Part shown: positions 35,530 through 44,486 of the stretch, one piece after another
Position numbering within the stretch: position 1 is the stretch's first letter
Layout of the letters: every line of letters begins with the position of its first letter
Assembly: GCA_963783785.1 (NCBI GenBank)
Contig: CAWAOQ010000006.1
Span: 124,001-188,000 of the forward strand
DNA length: 64,000 bases
Direction: 5' to 3'
Source: CADEEN01 sp963783785
GTDB taxonomy: Bacteria; Pseudomonadota; Gammaproteobacteria; Burkholderiales; Burkholderiaceae_C
Translations under genes and position numbers: made by a program
The notes under the pieces: generated by a model
Told to the model about the DNA's origin: nothing
What the model saw: only the letters and a program-made list of their open reading frames with translations
The model's database searches: none

Positions 35530-36401
35530 AGCGGCTGGCGCTGGCGCTTTGCGCTGCACTGCGCATCGGCGCCGGCCATGCCGAGGTCAGCGTGCGCGAC
35601 GACAGCGGGCTCGCAGTCACGCTGGCTGCGCCTGCCACCCGTGTGGTCAGCCTCGCGCCGCACCTGACCGAACTGGCCTTCGCCGCCGGCGGCGGCGATG
35701 CGGTCAAGGCCGTCATCCGCCACAGCGATCATCCGGCGGCCGCGCGCGCGCTGCCGATCGTCGGCGACGCGTTCGCGATCGACTTCGAAGCCATCGCCCG
35801 CCTCAAGCCCGACCTGCTGCTGGTCTGGCGCAGTGGCCTGAACGATCGTCACAGGGCGCGCCTGCGCACGCTCGGTCTGCCGGTGTTCGAAAGCGAGATC
35901 CGCAGCGCAGCGGCAATCCCCGAGACGCTGCGCCGTCTGGGCCTGCTGCTCGGCCATGCCGAAGAGGCCGCGCAGGCTGCGCAGCGCTTCGAGCGAGACT
36001 GGCAAGGCCTGCAGCAGCGCCATGCCGGCAAGCCCGCGCTGCGCGTGTTCTGGCAGCTCTGGCGCGAGCCGCTGATGACCGTCAACCGCGAACACCTGAT
36101 CGGCGAAGCGATCAACGCCTGCGGCGGCGTCAACGTGTTCGCCGCGTTGCCGCTGCTGACCCCGACGGTGGGCTGGGAGGCTGCCGTCGCGGCCGACCCG
36201 CAGTTGATCGCCACCGCCGGCCGGCCGGCCGACACCGAACTCGACTTCGCACGCTGGCAACGCTTCACGCAGGTCAGCGCAGTCAAGCACCGGCAATTCG
36301 CCACCCTCGACCCCGACCTGATCGGCCGCATGGGCCCGCGCTTCGTGCAAGGCGCCGCAGCGCTGTGCGACGCGATCGACCGCGCGCGGCAGGTGCCGTA
36401 G
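35526..36401 (+). CDS. btuF: Cobalamin-binding periplasmic protein, BtuF-like
   Basis: 291 residues with a signal peptide (MKRLALALCAALRIGAGHAE). Type III solute-binding fold: VVSLAPHLTELAFAAGGGD and FEAIARLKPDLLLVW match BtuF/HemT-like helical-backbone proteins. Probably delivers vitamin B12 to the BtuCD importer encoded opposite. It is translated with nth (ATGA overlap), yet its transport partners are on the other strand; its TAG abuts the btuD TAG as TAGCTA. Confidence 0.85.
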   Translation: MKRLALALCAALRIGAGHAEVSVRDDSGLAVTLAAPATRVVSLAPHLTELAFAAGGGDAVKAVIRHSDHPAAARALPIVGDAFAIDFEAIARLKPDLLLVWRSGLNDRHRARLRTLGLPVFESEIRSAAAIPETLRRLGLLLGHAEEAAQAAQRFERDWQGLQQRHAGKPALRVFWQLWREPLMTVNREHLIGEAINACGGVNVFAALPLLTPTVGWEAAVAADPQLIATAGRPADTELDFARWQRFTQVSAVKHRQFATLDPDLIGRMGPRFVQGAAALCDAIDRARQVP

Positions 36402-37144
36402 CTACTGCGCCACCCAGTAGCGCCCACCGTCGCCATCGATCGCGCGCCAGGCGCAACCATAGACGCGCTGCAAGCGATCGGCATCGAGCATCTCGGCCAC
36501 GCTGCCCTGTTCGCAGGCGCCGTCGGGCAGCAAGGCCAGCACGTGCGTCGCAGCGCGCGCGATCCAGTTGACGTCGTGCGCCGACATCACCACCGCGTGC
36601 TGATGCAAGGTCGTCAGCCACTGCGCCACCTGCAACTGGTGCGCGGGGTCCTGGAAGGCCACCGGCTCGTCGAGCAGCAGCAACGGTGCGCCCTGCACCG
36701 CGCATTGCGCCAGCGCCACACGCTGTCGTTCGCCGCCGGAGAGTTCGAGCACGTTGCGATCGGCCAGCGCCAGCGCATCGAGCGCGCGCCAGCAGGCACG
36801 CGTACCTCGTGCTGCGGCCGAACGAGGCTGATCTCGAGCAGGCGCTGCACGGTGATCGGGAAGCGATCGCTGGCGTGCTGCGGCAGGAAGGCGCGCACGC
36901 TCGCCGCATCGGCCGCGGGCCAGTCGACCGCCGGCCGGCCGAGCCATCGCACTTCGCCCGCAGGCTGCAACTCCGCCTCGCCGATGCCCGCCAGCGCGCG
37001 CAGCAGCGTGCTCTTGCCGGCGGCATTGCGACCGATCACGCACCAGCGTTCGCCGACGGCGGCGCGCCAGTCGAGCGAGCCGACCAATGTGAGGCCCGCC
37101 GCCGCGAGCGTCAGTGCACGCGTCTCGATCAACGCTTCCTTCAT
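36402..37144 (-). CDS. btuD: Cobalamin ABC transporter ATP-binding protein (one frameshift, probably sequencing error)
   Basis: About 247 residues if one missing base near 36806 is restored. Walker A GRNAAGKST and Q-loop region are in the N-terminal segment; signature LSGGERQRVALAQ and Walker B LLLLDEPVAFQDP are in the C-terminal one. The break is in the linker between RPQHEV and RACWRALDALALADR. ATPase of the BtuCD importer. The start overlaps the btuC stop (ATGA). Confidence 0.87.
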
Positions 37145-38076
37145 CGGGTGCCCCGCGCCAGGAAGACGACGAACACCGGCGCGCCGACGAGCGCCATCAC
37201 CGCGCCCACCGGCAATTCGATCGGCGAGGCCACGCTGCGCGACAGCAGGTCGGCCGCCATCAGCAACGCCGCGCCGCCGAACGGGGTGAGCCAGGCCAGA
37301 TCGCGGGTGCGCTGCACGCCCGCCAGCCGCAGCGCGTGCGGCACGACCAGGCCGACGAACCCGATCGCGCCGGCGCTGGCCACCGCGAGCCCGGCCGCGA
37401 GCGAGGCGCCGACCAGCAGTTCCAGGCGCAGTCGCCGCACCGGCTCACCGAGCAGGTGCGCCGCCTCGCTGCCGAGCAGCAGGCGATCGATGGCGCGGTG
37501 GCGCGCCAGCAGCGCCAGCGAAAACGCCAGCGCAGCGGCCAGGCTTGCGCCGGCGTGATCGGCGCCCGACAGGTCACCGACCAGCCAGAAGATCGCGCCG
37601 CGCAGGCGCTGCTCCGGCGTCAAGGTCAGCAGCAAGGTGGCCAACGCGCCGAACGCCGCCGCCAGCATCGCCCCCGTCAGGATCAGGCGCGGCGAGGCAT
37701 CGTCGCTGGCCGCGAGCGCACGCCGTGCCAGCAGCACCAGCAGCGCGCCGGCGGCCAGCGCCCCCGCGGCCGCGCCGAACGCCATCGCCACACCGAACAT
37801 CAGCGCCAGCAAAGCACCGACCGCCGCGCCGCCGGACGTGCCGAGCACATAGGGGTCGGCCAGCGGGTTGCGCAGCAGCGACTGCATCGCCAGCCCCGAC
37901 AGCGCCAGCAGCGCGCCGACGCCGGCGGCCGCGGCCACACGCGGCGCGCGCAGCGTGCGGATCAACGGCCAGTCCAGCCCGGCGCTGCCGATCGACAGCG
38001 ACAGCACGAGCACGACCAGCGTGGCCGTCACCAGCGCGGCGGCAAACCAGCCCAGGCGGGTTCCCGTCAGCGGCAT
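37141..38076 (-). CDS. btuC: Cobalamin ABC transporter permease, FecCD family
   Basis: 311 residues with about 9-10 membrane helices. FecCD signatures: LRNPLADPYVLGTSGGAAVGAL split as NPLADPYVLGTSGGAAVG, and the coupling region GAIGFVGLVVPHALRL. Translocates B12 across the inner membrane. Assigned to cobalamin by the riboswitch-controlled btuB upstream; sequence alone would also allow an iron-siderophore permease. Confidence 0.87.
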   Translation of the reverse strand: MPLTGTRLGWFAAALVTATLVVLVLSLSIGSAGLDWPLIRTLRAPRVAAAAGVGALLALSGLAMQSLLRNPLADPYVLGTSGGAAVGALLALMFGVAMAFGAAAGALAAGALLVLLARRALAASDDASPRLILTGAMLAAAFGALATLLLTLTPEQRLRGAIFWLVGDLSGADHAGASLAAALAFSLALLARHRAIDRLLLGSEAAHLLGEPVRRLRLELLVGASLAAGLAVASAGAIGFVGLVVPHALRLAGVQRTRDLAWLTPFGGAALLMAADLLSRSVASPIELPVGAVMALVGAPVFVVFLARGTR

Positions 38077-38089
38077 CGCGGCTTCGTCC

Positions 38090-39926
38090 TCATGGCAGTG
38101 TCGCCTGCAGCGTGACCAGCAGGCTGCGCGGCGCAGCGGTGTAGCCCAGCACTTCGCTGGCCTGCGCGTCGCCGGCGTTGTCGAGCTTGGCCGACACGCG
38201 CCAGGTCGGCGTCAGTTGGCGGTGCACGGCGAGGTCGAGCGTCGTGCGGGCCGGGTTGTAAGCGTCGCCGAAGGTCACTGGATCGGTGTCCAGGCGCCTG
38301 CCGGTGTAGCGCAACGCAGCCATGCCCTGCCAGCCGGCCAGTGTGGCGCTGTAGTTGAGCGCCAGCGACTGCTGCGCACGGCGCTTCAGCGGCTGGCCGG
38401 TGTCGGCGTCGCGCGGGTCCTGCAACGTGGCCTCGGCGGCGAGCCGGCCGGCGCCGAGCGGCCACTGCGCGATCAGTTCGAGGCCGTTGTTCCTCGCACG
38501 CGCGATGTTCACGGTCTCGAAGGTCACCGGGTCGAAGCTGATGCGATCCTGCTGGCGCTGCGCGAACACCGCGATGCGCGCCAGCCCGCCACCGGCACCC
38601 GACCACTGCAGCGCGAGCTCACCCTGGCGCGAGCGTTCCGGTCGCAGTGTCGTCGTCGGGTCGGCGTACAACTCGTCGATGAACGACGGCGCGGAAAAGC
38701 CGGTCGACCACTGCGCGCTCGCCTTCCAGCCCGGCGCCGGCACGTATGCCAACGCCAGCAGGCCGGTGGTGGCGTGGCCATAGTCGCTGCTGCGATCGCC
38801 GCGCAGGTTGGCCTGCAGCTGCAGCGCGTCGCCGGCGCCGAAGCGGCCGAGCCAGCCCAGCCGCAGGCTGTCGGTCTTGCGCGTGCGCGCGGGCGTGTTC
38901 GAATCACCGAAGCGCTCGCCCTTGGCTTCGGCGCCGACTTGCCACTCTTGTGCGGCCGATGGCAGCCACGCCAGTTGCAGGCCGGCCAGGCGCACGCGGT
39001 TGTCGCCGCTCGTCGCAAAGCCGGTCGGGTCTTCGAAGCGTTCACGGGTCTGGCCGAGATCGACGGTCAACGCCAGCGCGGCAGCCAGCGCATGGCGGCT
39101 GTTCAGCCCGACGGCATCGGTGCGCGTGGTCAGCACATCGTCGAGGCCTGGCGTGAATCCATCGTAGGCGCTGCGCGTGCGGCTGGCGAGGGCGCTGAAT
39201 TGCGTGCGTTGGCCCGGCGCCCAGAGCTGCTCCAGCTCGTGCGCTGGCGCCTTGTTGACGCGCCGCATCGCGGTCGGGGTTGGCCGCCGGGTCGACCGCC
39301 GCATCGCGTGCCGAATAGCCGTCGGTGCTGCGGGTCGACAGCGAAGCGCTGATGCGCGTGTCGCCGTCACCGGAGCCTGCGCCGCCGGCCAGCGTCGCGG
39401 CGACCGTGCCCTGGCTGCCGAGCGATGCGCTGGCCTGCATTGCCGGCGCGCGGCGGGTGACGACCTGCACCACGCCACCGACCGCCTGTGCCCCGTACAG
39501 GGCGGACAGGTTGCCACGCACGATTTCGACACGCTCGATCTGCTCGACGGGCAGGTTCTGCCACGACGCCGTGCCGAAATCGGCGCGCACCAGCGGCACG
39601 CCATCGACCAGCACCAGCACCTGCCGGCTGTCGGCACCGCGCAGGAACAAGCTCGTCTGCGAGCCGAGCGGACCGGTCTGCGCGACGTCGATGCTGGTCA
39701 GTGCCCTCAGCATCGCCGGCAGGTCGGCTGGTTGCAGCGCGTCGATCTCGGCGCGGTCGATGACGCGGGTGCTGGGCAGTGCATCGGGCAGCGCCTGTTC
39801 GGCACGTGCCGCGGTGATCACGAGGCTGGGCGGTTCGGCGGCGGACTGCGCATTCGCAACGGCAGTGGCACAGGCAAGCGCAGCGAACGCCAGGAGGGCG
39901 TGCGGCCCGCAGGATTGGCAAGACAT
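38090..39926 (-). CDS. btuB: TonB-dependent outer membrane receptor, cobalamin (BtuB-like; one frameshift, probably sequencing error)
   Basis: About 611 residues after removing one extra base near 39270. Signal peptide (HALLAFAALACATAVANAQ), TonB-box-like SLVITAARAEQ, plug domain (VLVLVDGVPLVRADFG, GNLSALYGAQAVGGVVQVVT) and beta-barrel with NNGLELIAQWPLG. Outer-membrane B12 import is inferred from the cobalamin riboswitch directly upstream and from btuC/btuD downstream. The C-terminus ends LLVTLQATLP, without the usual terminal aromatic residue of outer-membrane barrels. Start at 39947 also possible. Confidence 0.85.
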
Positions 39927-39986
39927 GCTGGAGGCATCGATCCGCATCAACGTGCACGGCAGCTTCCCCGCTGGCATGCACCTCAT

Positions 39987-40010
39987 GGCACGCCGCGAAC
40001 GCGACGTGCC
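39987..40010 (-). promoter_or_regulatory. Hairpin after the cobalamin aptamer, possible expression platform
   Basis: On the minus strand GGCACGTCGC-GTTC-GCGGCGTGCC forms a 10-bp stem (one G-U) directly after the B12 box and about 60 nt before the btuB start. There is no U-tract, so it is more likely part of a translational or anti-sequestering switch than a terminator. Confidence 0.5.
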
Positions 40011-40011
40011 G

Positions 40012-40238
40012 CCATGTTGGCCGGTATCCGGGCTGGCGCATCGACCCGTGCGGGCCTTCCCAGAGCCGACTGCATGGCTCCAGTGGCCGGTGTGCACGAG
40101 CGGGGCCGGGGTGCAACAAACACCACGGCCCGTGCGCTTACCGTTGCGGGGGCAGCTCGGGTTGGCTCGACTGCGTGGCAGCGTTGCGTCCCGATTCCCG
40201 TTTACCCCACGCCACCATGAACTTGTGGCGCAGGCACC
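40012..40238 (-). promoter_or_regulatory. Cobalamin (B12) riboswitch upstream of btuB
   Basis: Minus-strand leader contains, in order, the consensus elements of the cobalamin aptamer: a 5' GGTGCC segment, GGGAATCGGGACGC-like region, GAGCTGCCCCCGCAACGGTA (typical GCCCCCGCAACxGTAAGCG), CACTGG...GGGAAGGC, and a B12 box AGCCCGGATACCGGCC at 40019-40034. Adenosylcobalamin binding would lower expression of the btuBCD genes. The 389-bp spacer between btuB and the divergent zapB-like gene is almost filled by it. Confidence 0.92.
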
Positions 40239-40315
40239 AACGACGCAGATGCTAACAGGCGACATGCCGCCGATCGCGCACCGCATAATTGCTGACCCTC
40301 GCCCCGCCCGCACCC

Positions 40316-40534
40316 ATGTCCACGCTGCAAGACCTTGCCGAGCGCATCGACCGACTGCTGTTGCGGCACCATGAGCTCGAACGCACCAATGCGCTGCTGC
40401 AGCAGCAATTGAGCGGCGTGACCGGAGAGCGTGACAGCCTCAAGTCACGCCTGACCGCAGCCCGTGCGCGCATCGACGCGTTGCTCGAGCGGCTGCCGGC
40501 CAACAGCGGTTCCTCCGATCGGGGCGGCACATGA
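40316..40534 (+). CDS. Short coiled-coil protein, ZapB-like (TIGR02449 type)
   Basis: 72 residues from MSTLQDLAERIDRLLLRHHE, almost entirely a heptad coiled coil with Leu/Ile at a/d positions (RLLLRHHELERTNALLQQQL ... ARIDALLERLP). Genes of this type regularly precede zapA in beta-proteobacteria and the product is taken as a ZapB-like division factor. Overlaps zapA by ATGA. Function is by context and shape, not by motif. Confidence 0.75.
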   Translation: MSTLQDLAERIDRLLLRHHELERTNALLQQQLSGVTGERDSLKSRLTAARARIDALLERLPANSGSSDRGGT

Positions 40535-40836
40535 AGCAGATGGAATTCACGATCATGGGCCAGAGCTACATCCTGGCCTGCCCGCCGGGCGGTGAGGCGT
40601 CGTTGCAGGCGGCGGTGGCCAGCGTCGACCACGAGATGAGCGCGATCCGCGACGCCGGCAAGGTCAAGGCCCGCGAGCGCATCGCGGTACTGGCGGCGTT
40701 GAACCTGGCCTATCAGCTCGCGGAACGGGCCACCAGGGCAGCGCCGCCATCCCTCAACGGGACCGACGGCGTGCAGATCGACACGTTGGTGGCGCGCATC
40801 GACAGTGCGCTGGGCAGCGACGGGCACCTGCTGTAG
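40531..40836 (+). CDS. zapA: Cell division protein ZapA
   Basis: 101 residues: N-terminal beta domain (MEFTIMGQSYILACPPGGEASLQ in two pieces: MEFTIMGQSYILACPPGGE, then SLQAAVASVDHEMSAIR) and a helical C-terminus. ZapA cross-links FtsZ filaments at the division ring. The first gene upstream of 6S RNA, as in many proteobacteria. Intact. Confidence 0.88.
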   Translation: MKQMEFTIMGQSYILACPPGGEASLQAAVASVDHEMSAIRDAGKVKARERIAVLAALNLAYQLAERATRAAPPSLNGTDGVQIDTLVARIDSALGSDGHLL

Positions 40837-40881
40837 CCGTAGAATCGTCCGCGTCTGCCGCGTTCGCGCGGGCTTTATATT

Positions 40882-41036
40882 TCCTGGAACCGATGCTCTA
40901 TGAGCAAGGGCTTGGAACATTGCACGGCTGGTGTGAGCGTCTCGCGTCAGATGAACCCGAAGCCCTGCTGACCTCGCCCACCTGAACTTCCCAAGGGTTC
41001 AGGAATGCGGTCCGTGAGGGCGCGGCAGACACCTAC
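40882..41036 (+). ncRNA. ssrS: 6S RNA (SsrS); ends approximate
   Basis: Located directly after zapA, the conserved place for ssrS. The 3' half contains CACCTGAACTTCCCAAGG followed by GTTCAGGA, matching the diagnostic 6S hairpin CCTTGAAC-CA-AGGGTTCAAGG in E. coli, then GGTCCGTGAGGGCGCGGCAG, which resembles the closing-stem side. A TATATT hexamer (40876-40881) sits just upstream. 6S RNA mimics an open promoter and sequesters sigma-70 RNA polymerase. Exact ends need mapping. Confidence 0.75.
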
Positions 41037-41059
41037 CCTCCATTCCGTCGACGCACCCC

Positions 41060-41517
41060 GTGGCCTACTGGCTGATGAAGAGCGAGCCCAGCGAGTGCTC
41101 GATCGACGACCTCGTTCGGCTCGGTCGAGTGCCCTGGACCGGCGTGCGCAACTACCAGGCACGCAATTTCATGCGCGACGCGATGCACGTCGGTGATGGC
41201 GTCCTGTTCTACCACTCGTCGTGCCCCGAGCCGGGCATCGCCGGGTTGGCCGTGGTGGCCTCGATGCCTACCCCGATGCGACGCAGTTCGATCCGCACAG
41301 CAAGTACCACGACCCGAAGGCGACCGCCGATGCGCCGCGCTGGCTGAACGTCGACGTCGAGCTGGTGCGCAAGACGCGGCTGCTGTCGTTGGCCGAGATG
41401 CGCACGCAGCGCGCCTTGGCGTCGATGCAGGTACTGGCGCGTGGCAACCGGCTGTCGATCACGCCGGTCACGGCGGCCGAGTGGCAAGCCATCCAGGCGC
41501 TGCTCGGTTCACCGTGA
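41060..41517 (+). CDS. EVE-domain protein (one frameshift, probably sequencing error)
   Basis: About 152 residues with GTG start, if one base missing near 41265 is restored. The N-terminus AYWLMKSEPSECSIDDL and WTGVRNYQARNFMRDAMHVGD are hallmark EVE/thymocyte-protein-like sequence; after the shift DATQFDPHSKYHDPKAT and the tail complete the fold. The join would read VVASDAYPDATQFDP. EVE domains are PUA-like and bind modified bases. It overlaps the next gene by ATGA-type stop/start. Confidence 0.87.
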
Positions 41518-42335
41518 TGGCGATGTTCGAGCCGGTGCTGGTGGCCGAATTGCTGCTGCTGGGCAGCGCCACCGGTTTTCTGGCTGGCCTGCTGGGGATC
41601 GGCGGCGGCATGGTGATGGTGCCGTTTCTCACGCGGCTGCTGATGCAACGCGGCGTCAGCGCCGACGTCGCCGTGAAGATGGCCATCGCCACCGCCATGG
41701 CAACCATCCTGTTCACGTCGCTGTCGACGATGCGTGCCCACCATCGGCGCGGCGCCGTGCGCTGGGACATCGTTCGCAGCATGGCGCCCGGCATCCTGCT
41801 CGGTGGCCTGGCTGCCGGCGCCGGCGTCTTTGCTCTGGTCAAGGGCCAGGCATTGGCCCTGTCGTTCGCTGCATTCGTCGGCTTCTCCGCCACGCAGATG
41901 CTGCTGGCCCGGCCCCCCAAACCGAGCCGGCAGTTGCCTGGGCGTGCCGGCCAGGCAGCGGCCGGCGGCGCCATCGGCTTCCTGTCCGGCCTGGTCGGCG
42001 CCGGCGGCGCGTTCATCGCGGTGCCGTTCATGACCCGCTGCAACGTGCCGATCCACAACGCAGTGGCCACAGGCGCGGCGATCGGCTTTCCGATCGCACT
42101 GGCCAATACGCTGGGCTATGTGATCGGGGGCTGGTCGCAACCGCCGGCGCTGCCCGGCGCCGTGGGCTTTCTGTACCTGCCGGCGCTGGCGGTGATCGCA
42201 GCGGCCAGCGTGCTGATCGCGCCGCTGGGCACCCGCACAGCGCACGCCCTCGACGTGCGCCAACTGCGGCGCATCTTCGCGGTGATGCTGTATGTGCTGG
42301 CCGCCGACATGCTGTGGCGCGGCCTGGGCGGCTGA
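41517..42335 (+). CDS. Sulfite/organosulfonate exporter TauE/SafE family membrane protein
   Basis: 272 residues with about 8 membrane helices in two homologous halves: GFLAGLLGIGGGMVMVPFL (first half) and GFLSGLVGAGGAFIAVPFM (second half), the characteristic TauE/SafE repeat. Transports sulfur-containing or other organic anions; the substrate is unknown. Start chosen at MAMFEPVL, whose ATG overlaps the EVE stop (TGATG-like). Confidence 0.88.
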   Translation: MAMFEPVLVAELLLLGSATGFLAGLLGIGGGMVMVPFLTRLLMQRGVSADVAVKMAIATAMATILFTSLSTMRAHHRRGAVRWDIVRSMAPGILLGGLAAGAGVFALVKGQALALSFAAFVGFSATQMLLARPPKPSRQLPGRAGQAAAGGAIGFLSGLVGAGGAFIAVPFMTRCNVPIHNAVATGAAIGFPIALANTLGYVIGGWSQPPALPGAVGFLYLPALAVIAAASVLIAPLGTRTAHALDVRQLRRIFAVMLYVLAADMLWRGLGG

Positions 42336-42369
42336 ATCGCCACCACGCGGGCGCCGCCAGCGGACCCTG

Positions 42370-43418
42370 TCAGCTCGGATCGAAGCGGATGCTTGCCAGC
42401 GTGACGCGATTGCCGCCACGTTTGCGGGCGTCAGCCAGCGCCGCATCGCACGCCGCGCGCAACTCTTCCTGGCTGTGCGCGGTGTGGGGAAAGCTGGCCA
42501 CACCCATCGATACCGTGAAACCGATCTCGCGCCCGTCGATGCGCGACGATCTGCGTCGCACACTGGCGGCGCAAGCCCTCCATGCGCGCGTGCGCGGTGG
42601 CCAGGCCGACACCCGACAGCAACACGCCGAAGCGCGTCTCGTCGAAGCGGCAGGACGCATCCATGGCCCGCGTGTTGCCGCGCAGCAGCCGGCCCAGCGC
42701 GTCGTGAATGCGCGCGCGCGCCACGTCGCCCAGTGCGGCCACCTCGGGCGACAGCGGATCGAGCGCGATCGACACCAGCGCGAATTCACGGTGCTCGCGC
42801 GTCGACAGGTCGACTTCACGCCGCAACTGGTCGTCGAAATGGGCGTGGTTGTACAGACCCGTCTCGCCGTCGCGCAGCGTGTGGTCGTGCCTCTCGCGCC
42901 GCAATTGCTCGTTGGCACGCTGCTGTTGCTCGAGCTGCTCGAGCGCGGCCGCCCGCTGCGCCTCGCGCCGCCGCAGTGGCGCGAGGTCGCGCCAGACCGT
43001 CGCCAGCAGCGTGCGCCCGGCCGCGCCTTCAAGCCGCTGGCGCAACACGCTGAATTCCTGTCGCGTGCCGTGCCAGTCGAAGCGGTGTTCGGTGACCAGC
43101 GCTTCCGGCTGCGCCAAGGCCGACTGATCCGCTGCCCGCAAGGCCGCCGCCAGACCCGGCTCGAACAGGTCGGCATCCTTGCGGCCGATCACGTCGTCCA
43201 GGCCACGGTCGAGCCAAGCCAAGCATCGCTGCGTCGACATGGACGTAAACGCCGCTGCTGGCATCCTTGACGGCCAGCATGTCGGCGTCGCGGCGCAACA
43301 GCGCGGGCACCAATGCCCCGAGTGCGGGCAACAGCGCTGCCGGCACGGTGTCGGATGCTGCAGCGTTTCGGGCGGGCAGTTCGGAAAGTTCGGGCGTCAT
43401 GGGCAGGTCGTCGGCCAA
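42370..43418 (-). CDS. PAS-GGDEF protein with degenerate GGDEF motif (two frameshifts, probably sequencing errors)
   Basis: About 348 residues after removing extra bases near 43220 and 42550. N-terminal PAS-like sensor (SGVYVHVDAAML ... WLDRGLDDVIGRKDADLF), a coiled linker (EAQRAAALEQLEQQQRANEQ), then a GGDEF-type domain starting DGETGLYNHAHFDDQL and ending FTVSMGVASFPHTAHSQEEL. The active-site GGDEF is replaced: CRFDETRFGVLL stands where RYGGDEFAVLL is expected, so cyclase activity is unlikely. Possibly a c-di-GMP effector or an inactive signalling partner. Confidence 0.78.
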
Positions 43419-43611
43419 TACGCGAGCCTGTGGTGGCGCAGCAAGGCAGGCGATTCCTGGATGTTGAGACAGGGAATCCGGTCAGGCAAGGGAAGAGGCC
43501 ACGCTCCCCCCCAGAACGATCGACATCTCCCCCTATGTCGAAGTTGGCTGCAATGGTAGCTGCGGGTGGGCGGTGGGCCTGTCTGGGTGCAGGCGCGCAG
43601 TCCCGGAGGCG
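43419..43611. other. Non-coding spacer between the GGDEF gene and the rpsU promoter
   Basis: No convincing ORF, RNA gene or terminator is seen in this ~190-bp part of the 328-bp divergent spacer. It must hold the promoter of the minus-strand PAS-GGDEF gene, but no clear hexamers were identified. Confidence 0.5.
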
Positions 43612-43636
43612 TTGACGTCTTGAACCGGGCTATAAT
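43612..43636 (+). promoter_or_regulatory. Probable rpsU promoter
   Basis: A perfect TATAAT (43631-43636) with a TTGACG 13 bp upstream, shorter than the usual 17-bp spacing; the perfect -10 is the main support. The transcript leader (to 43746) can form two 6-bp hairpins, CCCGCG...CGCGGG and GGCGGA...TCCGCC. Confidence 0.6.
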
Positions 43637-43746
43637 TTCCGGCTGTTAGCAAACCCGCGCGTCGGTTCGCGGGCGGAACGCCGGACGCTCCGCCCAAGCC
43701 GCAAGCCAGCGCAATGGCCGCGCACACCCCGAGGATCACCTGCTTC

Positions 43747-43959
43747 ATGACCACGATTCGCGTCAAAGAAAACGAACCATTCGACGTGGCGCTGCGCCGC
43801 TTCAAGCGCACCATCGAGAAACTGGGGTTGCTGACCGACCTGCGCGCCCGCGAGTTCTACGAAAAGCCCACCGCCGAGCGCAAGCGCAAGAAGGCTGCCG
43901 CGGTCAAGCGCCACTTCAAGCGCGTGCGCTCGATGCAGCTGCCCAAGAAGCTGTACTGA
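43747..43959 (+). CDS. rpsU: 30S ribosomal protein S21
   Basis: 70 residues from MTTIRVKENEPFDVALRRFK, full S21 signature including FYEKPTAERKRKKAAAVKR. Basic protein at the platform of the 30S subunit near the anti-Shine-Dalgarno. Start chosen at the canonical MTTI; an upstream ATG adds an unrelated leader. Followed by a terminator. Confidence 0.97.
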   Translation: MTTIRVKENEPFDVALRRFKRTIEKLGLLTDLRAREFYEKPTAERKRKKAAAVKRHFKRVRSMQLPKKLY

Positions 43960-43978
43960 GCGGGCCCGAGTCCGATCC

Positions 43979-44012
43979 AAAGCCCGCGCGGGATGCCGCA
44001 GCGGGCTTTTTC
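43979..44012 (+). terminator. Intrinsic terminator between rpsU and yqeY
   Basis: AAGCCCGC ... GCGGGCTTTTT: an 8-bp stem with about a 14-nt loop and a five-T run, 20 bp after the rpsU stop. It separates high rpsU expression from yqeY, which starts 19 bp later. Confidence 0.8.
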
Positions 44013-44030
44013 ATTGCCGAGACCGCCACC

Positions 44031-44477
44031 ATGCCCCTCAAAGACCGGATCACCGACGACATGAAGGCCGCGATGCGGGCCAAGGACGCGCCGCGCCTGC
44101 TGACCATCCGCGGCCTGCTCGCGGCGCTGAAGCAGAAGGAAGTCGACGAGCGCGTCGAACTCGACGATGCGGCGGTGATCGCCATCGTCGACAAGCTGAT
44201 CAAGCAGCGCAAGGACTCGATCGCGCAGTTTGCTGCGGGCGGGCGCACCGACCTGGTCGACAAGGAGAGCGCCGAATTGCGCGTGCTCGAGGCCTACCTG
44301 CCGCAGCGGCTGTCGGCCGACGAGATTGCCGCGGCCGTGGCGCGCATCGTTGCCGCCGTCGGCGCCAGTGGCCCGGCCGACATGGGCAAGGCGATGGCCG
44401 CGGTGAAGGCCGAACTGGCTGGCAAGGCCGACATGGGAATGGTGTCGGCCGCGGTCAAGGCCGCCTTGTCGAAGTAG
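44031..44477 (+). CDS. yqeY: GatB/YqeY domain protein
   Basis: 148 residues: MPLKDRITDDMKAAMRAKD, QRKDSIAQFAAGGRTDLVDKE and the C-terminal helical GPADMGKAMAAVK match YqeY, which shares the tRNA-binding tail domain of GatB. Role probably in tRNA-linked metabolism, not fixed. It normally stands between rpsU and dnaG; here dnaG and rpoD are absent. Confidence 0.93.
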   Translation: MPLKDRITDDMKAAMRAKDAPRLLTIRGLLAALKQKEVDERVELDDAAVIAIVDKLIKQRKDSIAQFAAGGRTDLVDKESAELRVLEAYLPQRLSADEIAAAVARIVAAVGASGPADMGKAMAAVKAELAGKADMGMVSAAVKAALSK

Positions 44478-44486
44478 GCTGCCGCC

